Shown here piece after piece: positions 8,437-17,648 of a stretch of 64,000 bases of DNA; within the stretch, counting starts at the first letter, position 1; each line of letters starts with the position of its first letter. The notes beneath the pieces are model-generated. The model did not search any database. It had not been told where the DNA came from and worked only from the letters and a program-made list of their open reading frames with translations. The DNA is from Streptomyces spectabilis (GTDB lineage Bacteria > Actinomycetota > Actinomycetes > Streptomycetales > Streptomycetaceae), in contig NZ_CP023690.1 in assembly GCF_008704795.1 (NCBI RefSeq), forward strand, positions 6,334,501 through 6,398,500, written 5' to 3'. The translations under genes were made by a program, and so were the position numbers.

Positions 8437-9063
8437 TCAGCGCGCCCGCACCGCGTCGAGGACCAGGCCGAGCAGCCGCTCGGGCCGCCGGGGGTCCTCC
8501 GGTGCCGATCCGCCCGTGCACGCCGTCGACAGGGCGATGCCGACGACCAGGTGGAGCAGGTCGGAGGGGCTCAGGTCGGGGCGTGCCGCGCCCGTCCGCT
8601 GGGCGCGGGTGAGGAGTGCCGCCACGGCGTCGTGAACGCGCTCGTGGCAGTCGATGCCCAGGGCGCCCGACTCCTCCAGCTGTTCGAGCAGCAGGGTGCC
8701 GCCGAGCCCCTGGTTCACGCGCGCGTGAACGAGGAACGCGTGCAGCCACTCCGCGAGGGCGTCGTAGGGCGAGTCCGCCGCCAGGAGGTCGTCCGCGCGT
8801 CCGCACAGGGTGTCGATGCGGTCCTTCAGGACGGCCGCCAGCAGCTCGGACCGCCCGGAGAAGTTGCGGTACAGCGTGCCGGGTCCGACGCCCGCGCGCC
8901 GGGCGATGTCGTTGAGGGACGCCTCGGGCCCCGCTTCCGCGAAGGCCTCCCGGGCGGCCGCGACGATGCGCTCGCGGTTGCGGACGGCGTCCGCGCGCGG
9001 GGCGCGGCCGTGCGGCGTGGTGGCGGCCGACTCGGCGGTCGCCCGCCCTGGGGTCTCGGTCAT
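8437..9063 (-). CDS. TetR-family transcriptional regulator
   Basis: A 208-residue TetR repressor. After a disordered ~25-residue N-terminus comes the helix-turn-helix RERIVAAAREAFAEAGPEAS then NDIARRAGVGPGTLYRNFSG. The C-terminal ligand domain ends LLGLVLDAVRAR. ATG 9063 is the first start that keeps the whole DNA-binding domain; longer frames read through the operator region. It is divergent from an F420-dependent oxidoreductase, with two inverted repeats in the shared 105-bp gap, and probably represses both. Confidence 0.92.
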   Translation of the reverse strand: MTETPGRATAESAATTPHGRAPRADAVRNRERIVAAAREAFAEAGPEASLNDIARRAGVGPGTLYRNFSGRSELLAAVLKDRIDTLCGRADDLLAADSPYDALAEWLHAFLVHARVNQGLGGTLLLEQLEESGALGIDCHERVHDAVAALLTRAQRTGAARPDLSPSDLLHLVVGIALSTACTGGSAPEDPRRPERLLGLVLDAVRAR

Positions 9064-9095
9064 CTCTGCGTTCCAGCGAGGTCGGGGTAGCTGTC

Positions 9096-9147
9096 CGGAG
9101 AACTTCTCCGTATTGTACCTCCACAAATATCCGGAGAAGCTCTCCGG
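9096..9147. promoter_or_regulatory. Paired TetR operators in divergent promoter
   Basis: Two related inverted repeats: CGGAGAACTTCTCCG at 9096-9110 (7-1-7) and CCGGAGAAGCTCTCCGG at 9131-9147 (7-3-7), with centres 36 bp apart. Both contain GGAGA/TCTCC arms. The flanking TetR gene is the obvious binder; the second site sits just ahead of the oxidoreductase start. Confidence 0.75.
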
Positions 9148-9168
9148 TAAAGGGTGAGGGGTGTCGAC

Positions 9169-10101
9169 ATGCGGGGACTTCAGGGGCCGGACGGGCTCGG
9201 GCGGGTCGGTGTCTGGACCTTCGCCTTCGAAGGGCAGCCCGCCGGGCGCGTGCGCGAGGCGGCCGCCGAGATCGAGGAACTGGGCTACGGAGCCCTCTGG
9301 TACGGAGAGGCGTTCGGCCGCGACACGGTGGGGCAGGCCTGGCTGCTGCTCTCCGCCACGCGGCGCGTCCCGGTCGCCTCCGGGATCGCCAACATCGCCT
9401 ATCGCGAGCCGCTCGCCATGGCCAACGCGGAGCGCACGCTGGGGGAGGCCTTCCCCGGGCGGCACGTCCTCGGCCTCGGCGGACACCGGGTCGACGACAC
9501 CGTCATCGAGGTCGACGGCTATCGCGTACCCGCGCGCGGGAAGGCGGTGACGACCATGAGGGCCTATCTGGACGCCATGGACGCGGCGCCCGCGCACGGG
9601 CCGGTGCCCGAGCCCGCTCCCCGTCGGCTGCTCGCCGCGCTGGGCCCGAAGATGCTGGGGCTCGCGGCTGAGCGCACCGGGGGAGCGCACACCTATTTCG
9701 TGTCGGTGGAGCACACCGCGCGGGCCCGCGCGGCTCTCGGGCCCGACGCGTTCCTCGGGGTGGAGCAGGCCGTCGTCCTCGACACGGACCGGGCGCGGGC
9801 CCGGTCCGTGGCCGAGGAGCACGTCGCCGGGTACGCGCGAGTGCCGCACCAGGCGGCGAACCTGCGGCGGCTGGGGTTCGGCGACGAGGACCTGCCGCCG
9901 GGCGGCGGCCCGAGCCGTCGGCTCGTCGACGCGATCGTCGCCTACGGGGACGTCGATGTCCTCCACGCGCGCGTACGGGAACACCTCGCCGCCGGGGCGG
10001 ACCACGTGTGCGTCCAGGTCCTGACGGCCGACGGGGCGTTCCCGCTGCGCGAGTGGCGGGAGCTGGCGCCGGTGCTAACGGCGGCGCCCGCCCGCCCCTA
10101 G
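9169..10101 (+). CDS. LLM-class F420-dependent oxidoreductase
   Basis: A 310-residue luciferase-like TIM-barrel oxidoreductase expected to use coenzyme F420. Signature parts are GRVGVWTFAFEGQPAGRVRE at the N-terminus, IEELGYGALWYGEAFGRDT, the GIANIAYREPLAMANAERTL strand/helix pair and FPGRHVLGLGGHR. ATG 9169 has GAGGGG 7 nt upstream and is preferred to the in-frame GTG 9154. It is controlled from the operator pair shared with the divergent TetR. Its 3' end overlaps the convergent rRNA methyltransferase by 27 bp. The substrate is unknown. Confidence 0.9.
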   Translation: MRGLQGPDGLGRVGVWTFAFEGQPAGRVREAAAEIEELGYGALWYGEAFGRDTVGQAWLLLSATRRVPVASGIANIAYREPLAMANAERTLGEAFPGRHVLGLGGHRVDDTVIEVDGYRVPARGKAVTTMRAYLDAMDAAPAHGPVPEPAPRRLLAALGPKMLGLAAERTGGAHTYFVSVEHTARARAALGPDAFLGVEQAVVLDTDRARARSVAEEHVAGYARVPHQAANLRRLGFGDEDLPPGGGPSRRLVDAIVAYGDVDVLHARVREHLAAGADHVCVQVLTADGAFPLREWRELAPVLTAAPARP

Positions 10102-10875
10102 GGCGTACAGCTCCGCCCACTGCGGCGCCGTGAGGTCCTTGGGCAGCCGCGCCGGGCCGAGGCCGTGGCGGCCCAGCCACTCCTGCACGCCGCGCCTGGG
10201 AAGGCCCGGGCAGGCGGTGGCGACGATCTGGGGCAGGCCCCGGCCCCGGCCCGTGAAGACGCGGTGCACGAGGTCCTGGTAGGCCTTCAGGGCCGCGCGG
10301 TCGACGAGCGGGCGGTCGCGGCGGGCGATCGTCAGGAGGCCGCCGTCCACGGTGGGACGCGGACGGAAGGCCCCCGCGGGGACCCGCCGGACGAGCGTGA
10401 AGGCGTACCAGGGCCACCACTGGGCCGTCATCAACGTGGCCCCTCCGACGCCCGCCCGGCGGCGCGCGACCTCCCACTGGACCAGCAGGACGGCATCCGT
10501 CCAGGCCGGTGTGCGCAGGATCCGGCGGAGCATCGGCGTCGTCTCGTGGAAGGGCAGGTTGCCGACCAGGACGTGCGGCGTCGACGGCATCGGGTAGCGC
10601 AGGAAGTCGGCGGTGACGATCGTCGTCGAGGGGTGCGTGCGGCGGGCCAGACGGGCGGCGCGGCGGGCGTCGATCTCGATGCCCGTCAGGCTCCGGCCGA
10701 GCCCCTGGAGGGGCAGCGTGAGCGCGCCGTCGCCCGTGCCGATCTCGACGATCGGCCCCCGGGTGCGGGCCACGAGGTCGACGAAGGCGTCGATCGTGGC
10801 CCGGTCGGTGAGGAAGTTCTGGCCGAGCTCATGACGGCCGTGACGGTGCGTGGGGGTGGTGTGGTGCGTGCGCAC
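10075..10875 (-). CDS. Erm-type 23S rRNA (adenine-N6) methyltransferase, Erm(X)-like
   Basis: Methylates (most likely) A2058 of 23S rRNA, blocking macrolide, lincosamide and streptogramin B binding. The sequence carries HGRHELGQNFLTDRATIDAF, the SAM loop VEIGTGDGALTLPL, the acidic motif GIEIDARRAARL, catalytic NLPFHETTP and LLVQWEVARRRAGVGGATLM. The last two segments match what I remember of corynebacterial Erm(X), including the family's VHRVFTGRGRG tail. GTG 10875 is chosen because GGAG lies 5 nt upstream; an in-frame GTG at 10911 is possible. No leader peptide or attenuator was recognised, so regulation is open. Mono- versus dimethylation cannot be told. Confidence 0.88.
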   Translation of the reverse strand: MRTHHTTPTHRHGRHELGQNFLTDRATIDAFVDLVARTRGPIVEIGTGDGALTLPLQGLGRSLTGIEIDARRAARLARRTHPSTTIVTADFLRYPMPSTPHVLVGNLPFHETTPMLRRILRTPAWTDAVLLVQWEVARRRAGVGGATLMTAQWWPWYAFTLVRRVPAGAFRPRPTVDGGLLTIARRDRPLVDRAALKAYQDLVHRVFTGRGRGLPQIVATACPGLPRRGVQEWLGRHGLGPARLPKDLTAPQWAELYALGAGGRRR

Positions 10876-11247
10876 AGGGACTCCGCGGCTTCGAGGTGAG
10901 CCGGGCAGCACGAAGTGCCGCTCGACGCTGACGCGTTGAAGCGGCGGAGCGTTCCGTTCCTGAGGGCCACCATGGAGCGAGGTGTTCCGCGGTGGCGCGG
11001 GAGAGACCGACCGCCGCTACGGGCGGCGGTACCTCGTCACCGCGCAGGCAGCGTTGGCTGCGATTCCACACATGCGGCGCACGATAGGCCGCCCGCGCCA
11101 CGGGCGGCAATCGATTTTCGGAGCCGACCGGGTCGCCGTGCCCCGCCCTCAGTGCTTCGTTGGCATCGGAGGGATGGGCCGTGGAGCACCTGGCGGTCTG
11201 TCGTGGCTGGGCGCGCAGTTCCCCGCGCCCCTTCGGGGCACTGCCCC
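10876..11247. other. Intergenic region with a dispersed Streptomyces stem-loop element
   Basis: No gene is supported. It should contain the promoter of the Erm-like gene. At about 11203-11246 it carries the widespread intergenic element containing CTGGGCGCGCAGTTCCCC and GCGCCCCTTCGGGGC, which forms a GC-rich hairpin and lies just past the DUF6104 stop codon, where it may terminate transcription. A related copy in the opposite orientation is at 40637-40715. Confidence 0.55.
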
Positions 11248-11430
11248 CTACTCGTCCTCGTCCTCGTCGTCCAGGCGTGCCAGCCACGTCGCCAGGCGCT
11301 CCACCGGCACCTCGAAGTCCGGGTTGAGGTCCACGAACGTGCGGAGCTGCTCGGCCAGCCACTCGAAGGTGACCTCCTCCTCGCCGCGCCGCTTCTCCAG
11401 CTCCTCGATGCCACGGTCGGTGAAGTACAA
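11248..11430 (-). CDS. DUF6104 small acidic protein
   Basis: A 60-residue protein starting MYFTDRGIEELEKRRGEEEV and ending in a run of Asp/Glu (DDEDEDE). It matches DUF6104, a small family conserved next to 2-oxoglutarate dehydrogenase in Streptomyces; no function is known to me. The start is set at TTG 11430 because AGGAG is 7 nt upstream of it. The ATG at 11436 lies only 1 nt from that AGGAG, too close for normal initiation. It is separated from the KGD gene by a strong terminator, so it has its own promoter or relies on read-through. Confidence 0.8.
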   Translation of the reverse strand: MYFTDRGIEELEKRRGEEEVTFEWLAEQLRTFVDLNPDFEVPVERLATWLARLDDEDEDE

Positions 11431-11483
11431 AGTCATGCTCCTGACGAGACGGGATGTGCCTGTTCATCGTAGGCCGGAACGCC

Positions 11484-11527
11484 GGTGGGCCCGGCCCCGA
11501 GTCCGAGAACTCGGGGCCGGGCCCACC
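11484..11527 (-). terminator. 18-bp stem-loop terminator after KGD
   Basis: Perfect 18-bp arms (11484-11501 and 11510-11527, GGTGGGCCCGGCCCCGAG and its complement) around the 8-nt loop TCCGAGAA. It starts 22 nt downstream of the KGD stop codon. Confidence 0.85.
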
Positions 11528-11548
11528 TTGGTACGACCGTGCCGGGGC

Positions 11549-14500
11549 CTAGGCCTCGAACACCTCGCGCACCAGCTGCTCCTGCTCGGCCTGGTGCCGC
11601 TTGGCGGAGCCGACCGCCGGGGCCGAGCCGTGCGCCCGCGAGATGCGGCGCAGGCGCTCGCCGTGCGGGATGTCGGCGCCGACCGCCAGGTCCAGGTGGT
11701 CGATCAGGTTGAGGGCGATGAAGGGCCACGCGCCCTGGTTCGCCGGCTCCTCCTGGGCCCACAGGTACTTCTCGGCGTTCGGGTGCTTGGCGATCTCCGC
11801 CTGGAGCTCGGCACCCGGCAGCGGGTACAGGCGCTCGATGCGGATGATCGCGACGTCCGTCGCACCGCGCTTCTGCCGCTCGGCCTCAAGGTCGTAGTAG
11901 AACTTGCCGGCGCAGAAGACGACCTTGCGGACCGCGGCCGGGTCCACCGACGCGTCGCCGATGACGGGGCGGAAGCCGCCCGTCGTGAACTCCTCCGTCT
12001 TCGAGGCCGCGGCCTTGAGGCGCAGCATCGACTTCGGGGTGAAGACCACCAGCGGCTTGTGGTGCGGGTTGTGCACCTGCCACCGCAGGAGGTGGAAGTA
12101 GTTCGACGGGAGCGTCGGCATCGCGACCGTCATGTTGTTCTGGGCGCAGAGCTGGAGGAACCGCTCCGGGCGGGCCGACGAGTGGTCGGGGCCCTGGCCC
12201 TCGTAGCCGTGCGGCAGCAGGAGCGTGACGCCGGACGTCTGCGCCCACTTCTGCTCGGCCGACGAGATGAACTCGTCCACCACCGTCTGCGCGCCGTTCA
12301 CGAAGTCGCCGAACTGCGCCTCCCACATGACGAGCGACTCGGGGCGGGCCAGCGAGTAGCCGTACTCGAAGCCCATCGCCGCGTACTCGGACAGGAGCGA
12401 GTCGTAGACGTTGTAGCGGGCCTGGTCCTCGGAGAGGTACTGCAGCGGGGTGTGGTCCTCGCCGGTCGTCTGGTCCACGAGGACGCCGTGCCGCTGGCCG
12501 AAGGTGCCGCGCCGGGAGTCCTGGCCCGCGAGGCGGACCGGGGTGCCCTCCATCAGCAGGGAGCCGATGGCGAGGGTCTCGCCCATGCCCCAGTCGATCG
12601 TGCCGTCCTCGACCATGGCCGCGCGGCGCTGCAGCTGCGGCAGCAGGCGCGGGTGCACGGTGATCCGGTCGGGGATGTTGACCTGGGACTCGGCGATCCG
12701 CTTGACGATCTCCTGGGAGACCGCGGTGTCCACGGCCACGGGGAACTCGGTCTGCGGGGCCGGGACCTCGGCCGGAGCCGGGGTCGTGGTGGCCTCGCGG
12801 ACCTCCGTGAAGACCTTCTCCAGCTGGCCCTGGAAGTCCTGGAGGGCCTGCTCGGCCTCTTCCAGGGTGATGTCGCCGCGACCGATCAGGGACTCGGTGT
12901 AGAGCTTGCGCACCGAGCGCTTCTTGTCGATGAGGCTGTACATCTGCGGGTTCGTGAACGACGGGTTGTCGGTCTCGTTGTGCCCGCGGCGGCGGTAGCA
13001 GATCAGGTCGATGACCACGTCCTTGTTGAACGCCTGCCGGAACTCGAAGGCCAGGCGGGCCACGCGGACCACGGCCTCCGGGTCGTCGCCGTTCACGTGG
13101 AAGATCGGCGCCTCGATCATGCGGGCCACGTCGGTGGAGTACATCGACGAGCGCGCCGACTCCGGCGGGGCCGTGAAGCCGACCTGGTTGTTGATGACGA
13201 TGTGGACCGTGCCGCCCGTGCGGTAGCCGCGCAGCTGCGACATGTTGAGCGTCTCGGCGACCACGCCCTGGCCCGCGAAGGCCGCGTCTCCGTGGAGGGC
13301 GACCGGCAGGACGGTGAAGTCCGTGCCCCCCTTGTTGATGATGTCCTGCTTGGCGCGGGCGACGCCCTCCAGGACCGGGTCGACCGCCTCCAGGTGCGAG
13401 GGGTTGGCGACCAGGGAGACCTTGATCTGCTCGCCGTCCAGGCCCGTGAAGGTGCCCTCGGCGCCCAGGTGGTACTTCACGTCACCGGAGCCGTGCATCG
13501 ACTTCGGGTCGAGGTTGCCCTCGAACTCGCGGAAGATCTGGGCGTACGACTTGCCGACGATGTTCGCGAGGACGTTCAGGCGGCCGCGGTGGGCCATGCC
13601 GATGACGACCTCGTCCAGGCGCGACTCGGCCGCGGAGTCGATGACCGCGTCGAGCAGCGGGATGACGGACTCGCCGCCCTCCAGGGAGAAGCGCTTCTGG
13701 CCGACGTACTTCGTCTGCAGGAAGGTCTCGAACGCCTCCGCCGCGTTCAGCCGGCGCAGGATGCGCAGCTGCTCCTCGCGCTCCGGCTTGGCGTGCGGGC
13801 GCTCGATGCGGTCCTGGAGCCACTTGCGCTGCTTCGGGTCCTGGATGTGCATGAACTCGATGCCGGTGGTGCGGCAGTACGAGTCGCGCAGGACGCCGAG
13901 GATGTCGCGGAGCTTCATCATCGACTTGCCCGCGAAGCCGCCGACGGCGAACTCGCGCTCCAGGTCCCAGAGCGTCAGGCCGTGCTCGGTGATGTCCAGG
14001 TCCGGGTGCTTGCGCTGCTTGTACTCCAGCGGGTCCGTGTCGGCCATGACGTGGCCGCGGACGCGGTAGGAGTGGATCAGCTCGAAGACGCGGGCGGCCT
14101 TCGTGACGTCGTCGTCGTGCGAGGCGTCGATGTCCTTGAACCAGCGGACCGGCTCGTACGGGATGCGCAGCGCTTCGAAGATCTCGTCGTAGAAGCCGCT
14201 CTCGCCGAGCAGCAGGTTCGCGACGATCCGCAGGAACTCGCCGGAGGCGGCACCCTGGATGACCCGGTGGTCGTACGTCGAGGTCAGGGTCATGACCTTG
14301 GAGATGCCCAGCTTGTTCAGGGTGTCCTGGGAGGTGCCCTGGAACTCGGCCGGGTAGTCCATGGAGCCGACGCCCATGATGACCGACTGGCCGGGCATGA
14401 GGCGCGGCACGGAGTGGACGGTGCCGAGGCCGCCGGGGTTGGTCAGGGAGACCGTGACGCCGGTGAAGTCGTCCATGCCGAGCTTGCCGTCGCGGGCGCG

Positions 14501-15322
14501 GCGGACGATGTCCTCGTAGGCCTGCCAGAACTCGAAGAAGTTCAGGGTCTCGGCCTTCTTGATGCCCGCCACGACCAGCTGGCGGTCGCCGTTGGGCTTC
14601 ACGAGGTCGATGGCGAGGCCGAAGTTGACGTGCTCCGGCTTGACCAGCGTCGGCTTGCCGTCCTTCTCCGCGAAGGAGTAGTTCATCGACGGCATGGCCT
14701 TGATGGCCTGCACCATCGCGTACCCGATGAGGTGCGTGAAGGAGATCTTCCCGCCGCGGGCGCGCTTGAGGTGGTTGTTGATGACGATGCGGTTGTCGAA
14801 CAGGAGCTTCACCGGGACCGCGCGCACGGACGTCGCCGTGGGCACCTCCAGGGAGGCGTTCATGTTCTTCGCCACGGCCGCGGACGGACCGCGCAGGGTC
14901 ACGTACTCGGGACCGGCGGGCGCCTCCGTCGCGGGCGCGGCCTTGGCCGCGGGCTTCGCGGCCGCGGGCGGCGCCGCGGCGGGCTTGGCGGCGGGGGCCG
15001 GGGCCTTCGCGGCGGGCGCGGGCTTGGCGGCGGCCGGGGGCTGCGCGGCGGGCGCGGCCGGGGCGGGGGACGTGGTGGACGCGACCCCCGCGGCCGCGTC
15101 ACCCGCCGGCTTGGCCGGAGCGGCGACGGACGCGCCTACCCCTGGCTTGTAGTCGGCGAAGAAGTCCCACCAGGCACGGTCGACCGAATTCGGGTCCTGG
15201 AGGTACTGCTGATAGATCTCGTCGACGAGCCACTCATTGGGACCGAACGCGGCAGCAGGGTTCTTGCCCTGCGCTTCTTGGTCGGTCGAAGTGCTCGAGT
15301 TACTGGGGGACTGTGGCGACAC
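11549..15322 (-). CDS. kgd: Multifunctional 2-oxoglutarate dehydrogenase/decarboxylase (KGD, E1-E2 fusion)
   Basis: Thiamine-diphosphate enzyme of the TCA cycle, decarboxylating 2-oxoglutarate and passing the succinyl group on. It has 1257 residues in the actinobacterial single-chain layout: an E1 N-terminal segment [20 protein letters not shown], an Ala/Pro/Lys linker (about 60-130), an E2-type acyltransferase domain without lipoyl domain, then the E1 dehydrogenase ([20 protein letters not shown] near 676) and transketolase-like modules. In the E2 domain the HxxxDG motif reads HRVIQG (His352, Gln356), as remembered for mycobacterial KGD. The GTG start at 15322 (MSPQSPSN) is preferred from family; GTG 15349 lacks a ribosome site. 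In related actinobacteria GarA/OdhI-type proteins inhibit it. Confidence 0.95.
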   Translation of the reverse strand: MSPQSPSNSSTSTDQEAQGKNPAAAFGPNEWLVDEIYQQYLQDPNSVDRAWWDFFADYKPGVGASVAAPAKPAGDAAAGVASTTSPAPAAPAAQPPAAAKPAPAAKAPAPAAKPAAAPPAAAKPAAKAAPATEAPAGPEYVTLRGPSAAVAKNMNASLEVPTATSVRAVPVKLLFDNRIVINNHLKRARGGKISFTHLIGYAMVQAIKAMPSMNYSFAEKDGKPTLVKPEHVNFGLAIDLVKPNGDRQLVVAGIKKAETLNFFEFWQAYEDIVRRARDGKLGMDDFTGVTVSLTNPGGLGTVHSVPRLMPGQSVIMGVGSMDYPAEFQGTSQDTLNKLGISKVMTLTSTYDHRVIQGAASGEFLRIVANLLLGESGFYDEIFEALRIPYEPVRWFKDIDASHDDDVTKAARVFELIHSYRVRGHVMADTDPLEYKQRKHPDLDITEHGLTLWDLEREFAVGGFAGKSMMKLRDILGVLRDSYCRTTGIEFMHIQDPKQRKWLQDRIERPHAKPEREEQLRILRRLNAAEAFETFLQTKYVGQKRFSLEGGESVIPLLDAVIDSAAESRLDEVVIGMAHRGRLNVLANIVGKSYAQIFREFEGNLDPKSMHGSGDVKYHLGAEGTFTGLDGEQIKVSLVANPSHLEAVDPVLEGVARAKQDIINKGGTDFTVLPVALHGDAAFAGQGVVAETLNMSQLRGYRTGGTVHIVINNQVGFTAPPESARSSMYSTDVARMIEAPIFHVNGDDPEAVVRVARLAFEFRQAFNKDVVIDLICYRRRGHNETDNPSFTNPQMYSLIDKKRSVRKLYTESLIGRGDITLEEAEQALQDFQGQLEKVFTEVREATTTPAPAEVPAPQTEFPVAVDTAVSQEIVKRIAESQVNIPDRITVHPRLLPQLQRRAAMVEDGTIDWGMGETLAIGSLLMEGTPVRLAGQDSRRGTFGQRHGVLVDQTTGEDHTPLQYLSEDQARYNVYDSLLSEYAAMGFEYGYSLARPESLVMWEAQFGDFVNGAQTVVDEFISSAEQKWAQTSGVTLLLPHGYEGQGPDHSSARPERFLQLCAQNNMTVAMPTLPSNYFHLLRWQVHNPHHKPLVVFTPKSMLRLKAAASKTEEFTTGGFRPVIGDASVDPAAVRKVVFCAGKFYYDLEAERQKRGATDVAIIRIERLYPLPGAELQAEIAKHPNAEKYLWAQEEPANQGAWPFIALNLIDHLDLAVGADIPHGERLRRISRAHGSAPAVGSAKRHQAEQEQLVREVFEA

Positions 15323-15600
15323 GGCGGCAACCGCCCTCTTCCGCTTCACAAGGTGATGGACAGCGGAAATAAAGGCTACGCCTCCAAGGACGCCAGGTGC
15401 AGGCCGGGCCGGTCATCCGTCGCGTAAGTCACACTGGATTGCGAGTTTCGGGGCTGTAAATGGCGGGAAACAAGCGAGGTTTGCCTACGACGCGGCTCCA
15501 CGTGGAGACCCCTCGGGTACGTCGACACGCGGCTGCGGCCCGTCCGGGCGCGTGACCTGCGCGCCCGTGACTCGCTTCCACTTCGAACCTTACGTCAACT

Positions 15601-16845
15601 TCAGTCTTCGAGCAGGCCCGGAAGGCTGACCTGGATCCGGCAGCCGCGAGCCGATTCGGCCACCCCGATGTGGCCGCCGTGAAGATCGACGGCCCAGCGG
15701 GCGATGGCGAGCCCGAGGCCCGTGCCGCCGTCGCCCCCGGGCGGCGCGCCGGCGTGCGCGCCCCGGTTGAAGCGCTCGAACACCCGGTGCCACTCCGACT
15801 GGGGGATCCCGGGTCCTTCGTCGAGGACCTCCAGGTCCAAGGACTCGGGATAGGGCCCGCGCCGGGCACGGACGGTGACGCGGCCGTGCGGCGGGCTGTG
15901 CTTCACGGCGTTGTCGATCAAGTTGGCGACCACCTGGTGCAGGCGCTCGGCGTCGGCGTGCGCCGTCAGCTCCGGGGGCGACACGTCCAGGTGCAGATGG
16001 ACATCCGTCCGCGTGTGACTGCCGGAGCCGGACGGCATCCCTTTGCGCGCGGAGGCGACCATATTGGCCTCCTTCAGGACCCCCGACAGATAGGGCCACA
16101 CTTCGAAGCGGCGCGCTTTGAGGGGCACGACCCCGTTGTCCAGGCGCGAGAGGTCGAGAAGCGTGTCCACGAGACGGCCCAGGCGCTCCGTCTGCTTCAG
16201 GGCCGTGCGCATCGTCTCCGGGTCGGCGGCCGAGACGCCGTCGACCACGTTCTCCAGGACGGCCCGCAGGGCCGCGATGGGGGTGCGCAGCTCGTGCGAG
16301 ACGTTGGCGACGAGCTCCTTGCGCTGCTGGTCCTGGGCCTCCAGGTCGTCGGCCATGCGGTTGATCGTCGTGGCCACGTCGCCCAGCTCGTCGCGCCGGT
16401 CGGCGCCGCGCACACGGCGTGTGTAGTCGCCGTGCGAGACCGCGCGGGCCACCGAGTTCATCTCGTCCAGCGGCGCGGTGAGGCCGTGGGCCACGAACTG
16501 CGTGATCAGCAAGGTGGCGATCACCGAGAAGACCGTGATGAAGCGCAGCTCGGTCTCGGTCTTCATGGCCACCATCAGCAGCCCGGTGGTGATGAACACC
16601 GAGACGACCACCAGCGTCCCGAGCTTCGTCTTGATGGAGAAGGGTCTGAGCCCGCCGAAGGGACCGCTCATCCCACCACCTCCACCCCGGTCGCAGCGCC
16701 ACTTCAGACCACCCATGCCCGGGGTGCCGCCCGCCATGCCTCCCACGGCGCCGTACGCCGTCGTACCGCTCCCGGCGCTCTGGGGCGTCGTGCCGCTCAG
16801 GGCGCCGGGGGGCGGGCCGTCGGCGGCGCCGGGGTCCGCGGTCAT
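15601..16845 (-). CDS. HAMP-domain sensor histidine kinase
   Basis: A 414-residue membrane sensor kinase. A Gly/Pro-rich N-terminus (about 1-60) precedes two closely spaced membrane segments (GTLVVVSVFITTGLLMVAM and FSVIATLLITQFVAHG), so it has almost no extracellular sensing loop and may sense within the membrane. HAMP follows (LTAPLDEMNSVARAVSHGDY), then the phospho-acceptor box ANVSHELRTPIAALRA, the N box ANLIDNAVKHSPP and G box GGTGLGLAIARWA. Its ATG overlaps the response-regulator stop (ATGA), so the two are translationally coupled. The ligand is unknown. Confidence 0.93.
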   Translation of the reverse strand: MTADPGAADGPPPGALSGTTPQSAGSGTTAYGAVGGMAGGTPGMGGLKWRCDRGGGGGMSGPFGGLRPFSIKTKLGTLVVVSVFITTGLLMVAMKTETELRFITVFSVIATLLITQFVAHGLTAPLDEMNSVARAVSHGDYTRRVRGADRRDELGDVATTINRMADDLEAQDQQRKELVANVSHELRTPIAALRAVLENVVDGVSAADPETMRTALKQTERLGRLVDTLLDLSRLDNGVVPLKARRFEVWPYLSGVLKEANMVASARKGMPSGSGSHTRTDVHLHLDVSPPELTAHADAERLHQVVANLIDNAVKHSPPHGRVTVRARRGPYPESLDLEVLDEGPGIPQSEWHRVFERFNRGAHAGAPPGGDGGTGLGLAIARWAVDLHGGHIGVAESARGCRIQVSLPGLLED

Positions 16846-17582
16846 GGCGTCGGCGTCTCCAGGGCGTACCCGACCCCGTGGACCGTGCGGATGCGCTCCG
16901 CGCCGATCTTGCGCCGCAGCGCCTTGATGTGGCTGTCGACGGTGCGGGTGCCGGAGGCGTCCGCCCAGTCCCACACCTCGGCGAGCAACTGCTCGCGCGA
17001 GAGCACCGCGCGCGGGGTGTTCGCCAGGCACACCAGGAGGTCGAATTCCGTGGGTGTCAGGTGCACGTCCTCGCTGCGCACCCGCACCCGCCGCTGCGCG
17101 TGGTCGATCTCCAGCTCGCCGAGGCGCAGGATGCCGCTGCGCGGCGTCGTCGCGGCGAGCGCGGCCCGTTCCACGCGGCGCAGCAGCACATGCACGCGTG
17201 CGGCCAGTTCGCGCATCGAGAACGGTTTGGTCATGTAGTCGTCCGCGCCGACGCCGAGCCCGACGAGCATGTCCGTCTCGTCGTCCCGCGCCGTCAGCAT
17301 CAGCACCGGTACGGGGCGCTGGGCCTGCACGCGGCGGCAGACCTCCAGGCCGTCGAATCCCGGCAGCATGATGTCGAGGATCAGCAGATCGGGCTGCCAA
17401 GCCTGGGCGGTGTCCACCGCAGCCGGGCCGTCCGCCGCCGTTTGCACGACGAAACCCTCGGCGCGCAGACGGGCGGCGATGGCGTCCACGATCGTCGGGT
17501 CGTCCTCGACCACGAGCACCCGGCGCTGTGCTCCCGGCATCGCCGCCGTGGCGCTGTTGTGGGAGGTGTGTGTCTGCTCCAT
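16842..17582 (-). CDS. OmpR/PhoB-family response regulator
   Basis: A 246-residue two-component regulator. The receiver domain has the acidic pair VVEDDPT, phospho-acceptor Asp70 in LLILDIMLPG, the Thr in MLTARDD and the conserved Lys in MTKPFSM. The C-terminal winged helix has LTPTEFDLLVCLANTPRAVL and TRTVDSHIKALRRKIG. It is the first gene of an operon with the following HAMP kinase, overlapping it by 4 nt. The target genes are unknown; the genes nearby (spermidine-synthase-like protein, KGD) have no obvious shared control site. Confidence 0.94.
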   Translation of the reverse strand: MEQTHTSHNSATAAMPGAQRRVLVVEDDPTIVDAIAARLRAEGFVVQTAADGPAAVDTAQAWQPDLLILDIMLPGFDGLEVCRRVQAQRPVPVLMLTARDDETDMLVGLGVGADDYMTKPFSMRELAARVHVLLRRVERAALAATTPRSGILRLGELEIDHAQRRVRVRSEDVHLTPTEFDLLVCLANTPRAVLSREQLLAEVWDWADASGTRTVDSHIKALRRKIGAERIRTVHGVGYALETPTP

Positions 17583-17648
17583 CGCCCCGCCCCTGACGTG
17601 ATCGCTTGGTGTCCGGTCAGCAGAGTACGGGGCGCGGAGGCACCTCGG

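Noticed and set aside
10982..15427. A 1481-codon plus-strand open frame opposite KGD
   Set aside because: High third-position G/C on the coding strand keeps the opposite frame open. The translation is His/Arg/Leu-rich without domains, while the minus strand encodes a full KGD.
15597..17400. A 599-residue fusion of response regulator and kinase
   Set aside because: The extension of the kinase frame upstream of 16845 is an out-of-frame shadow of the response regulator gene, which has its own complete domains and an ATGA junction.
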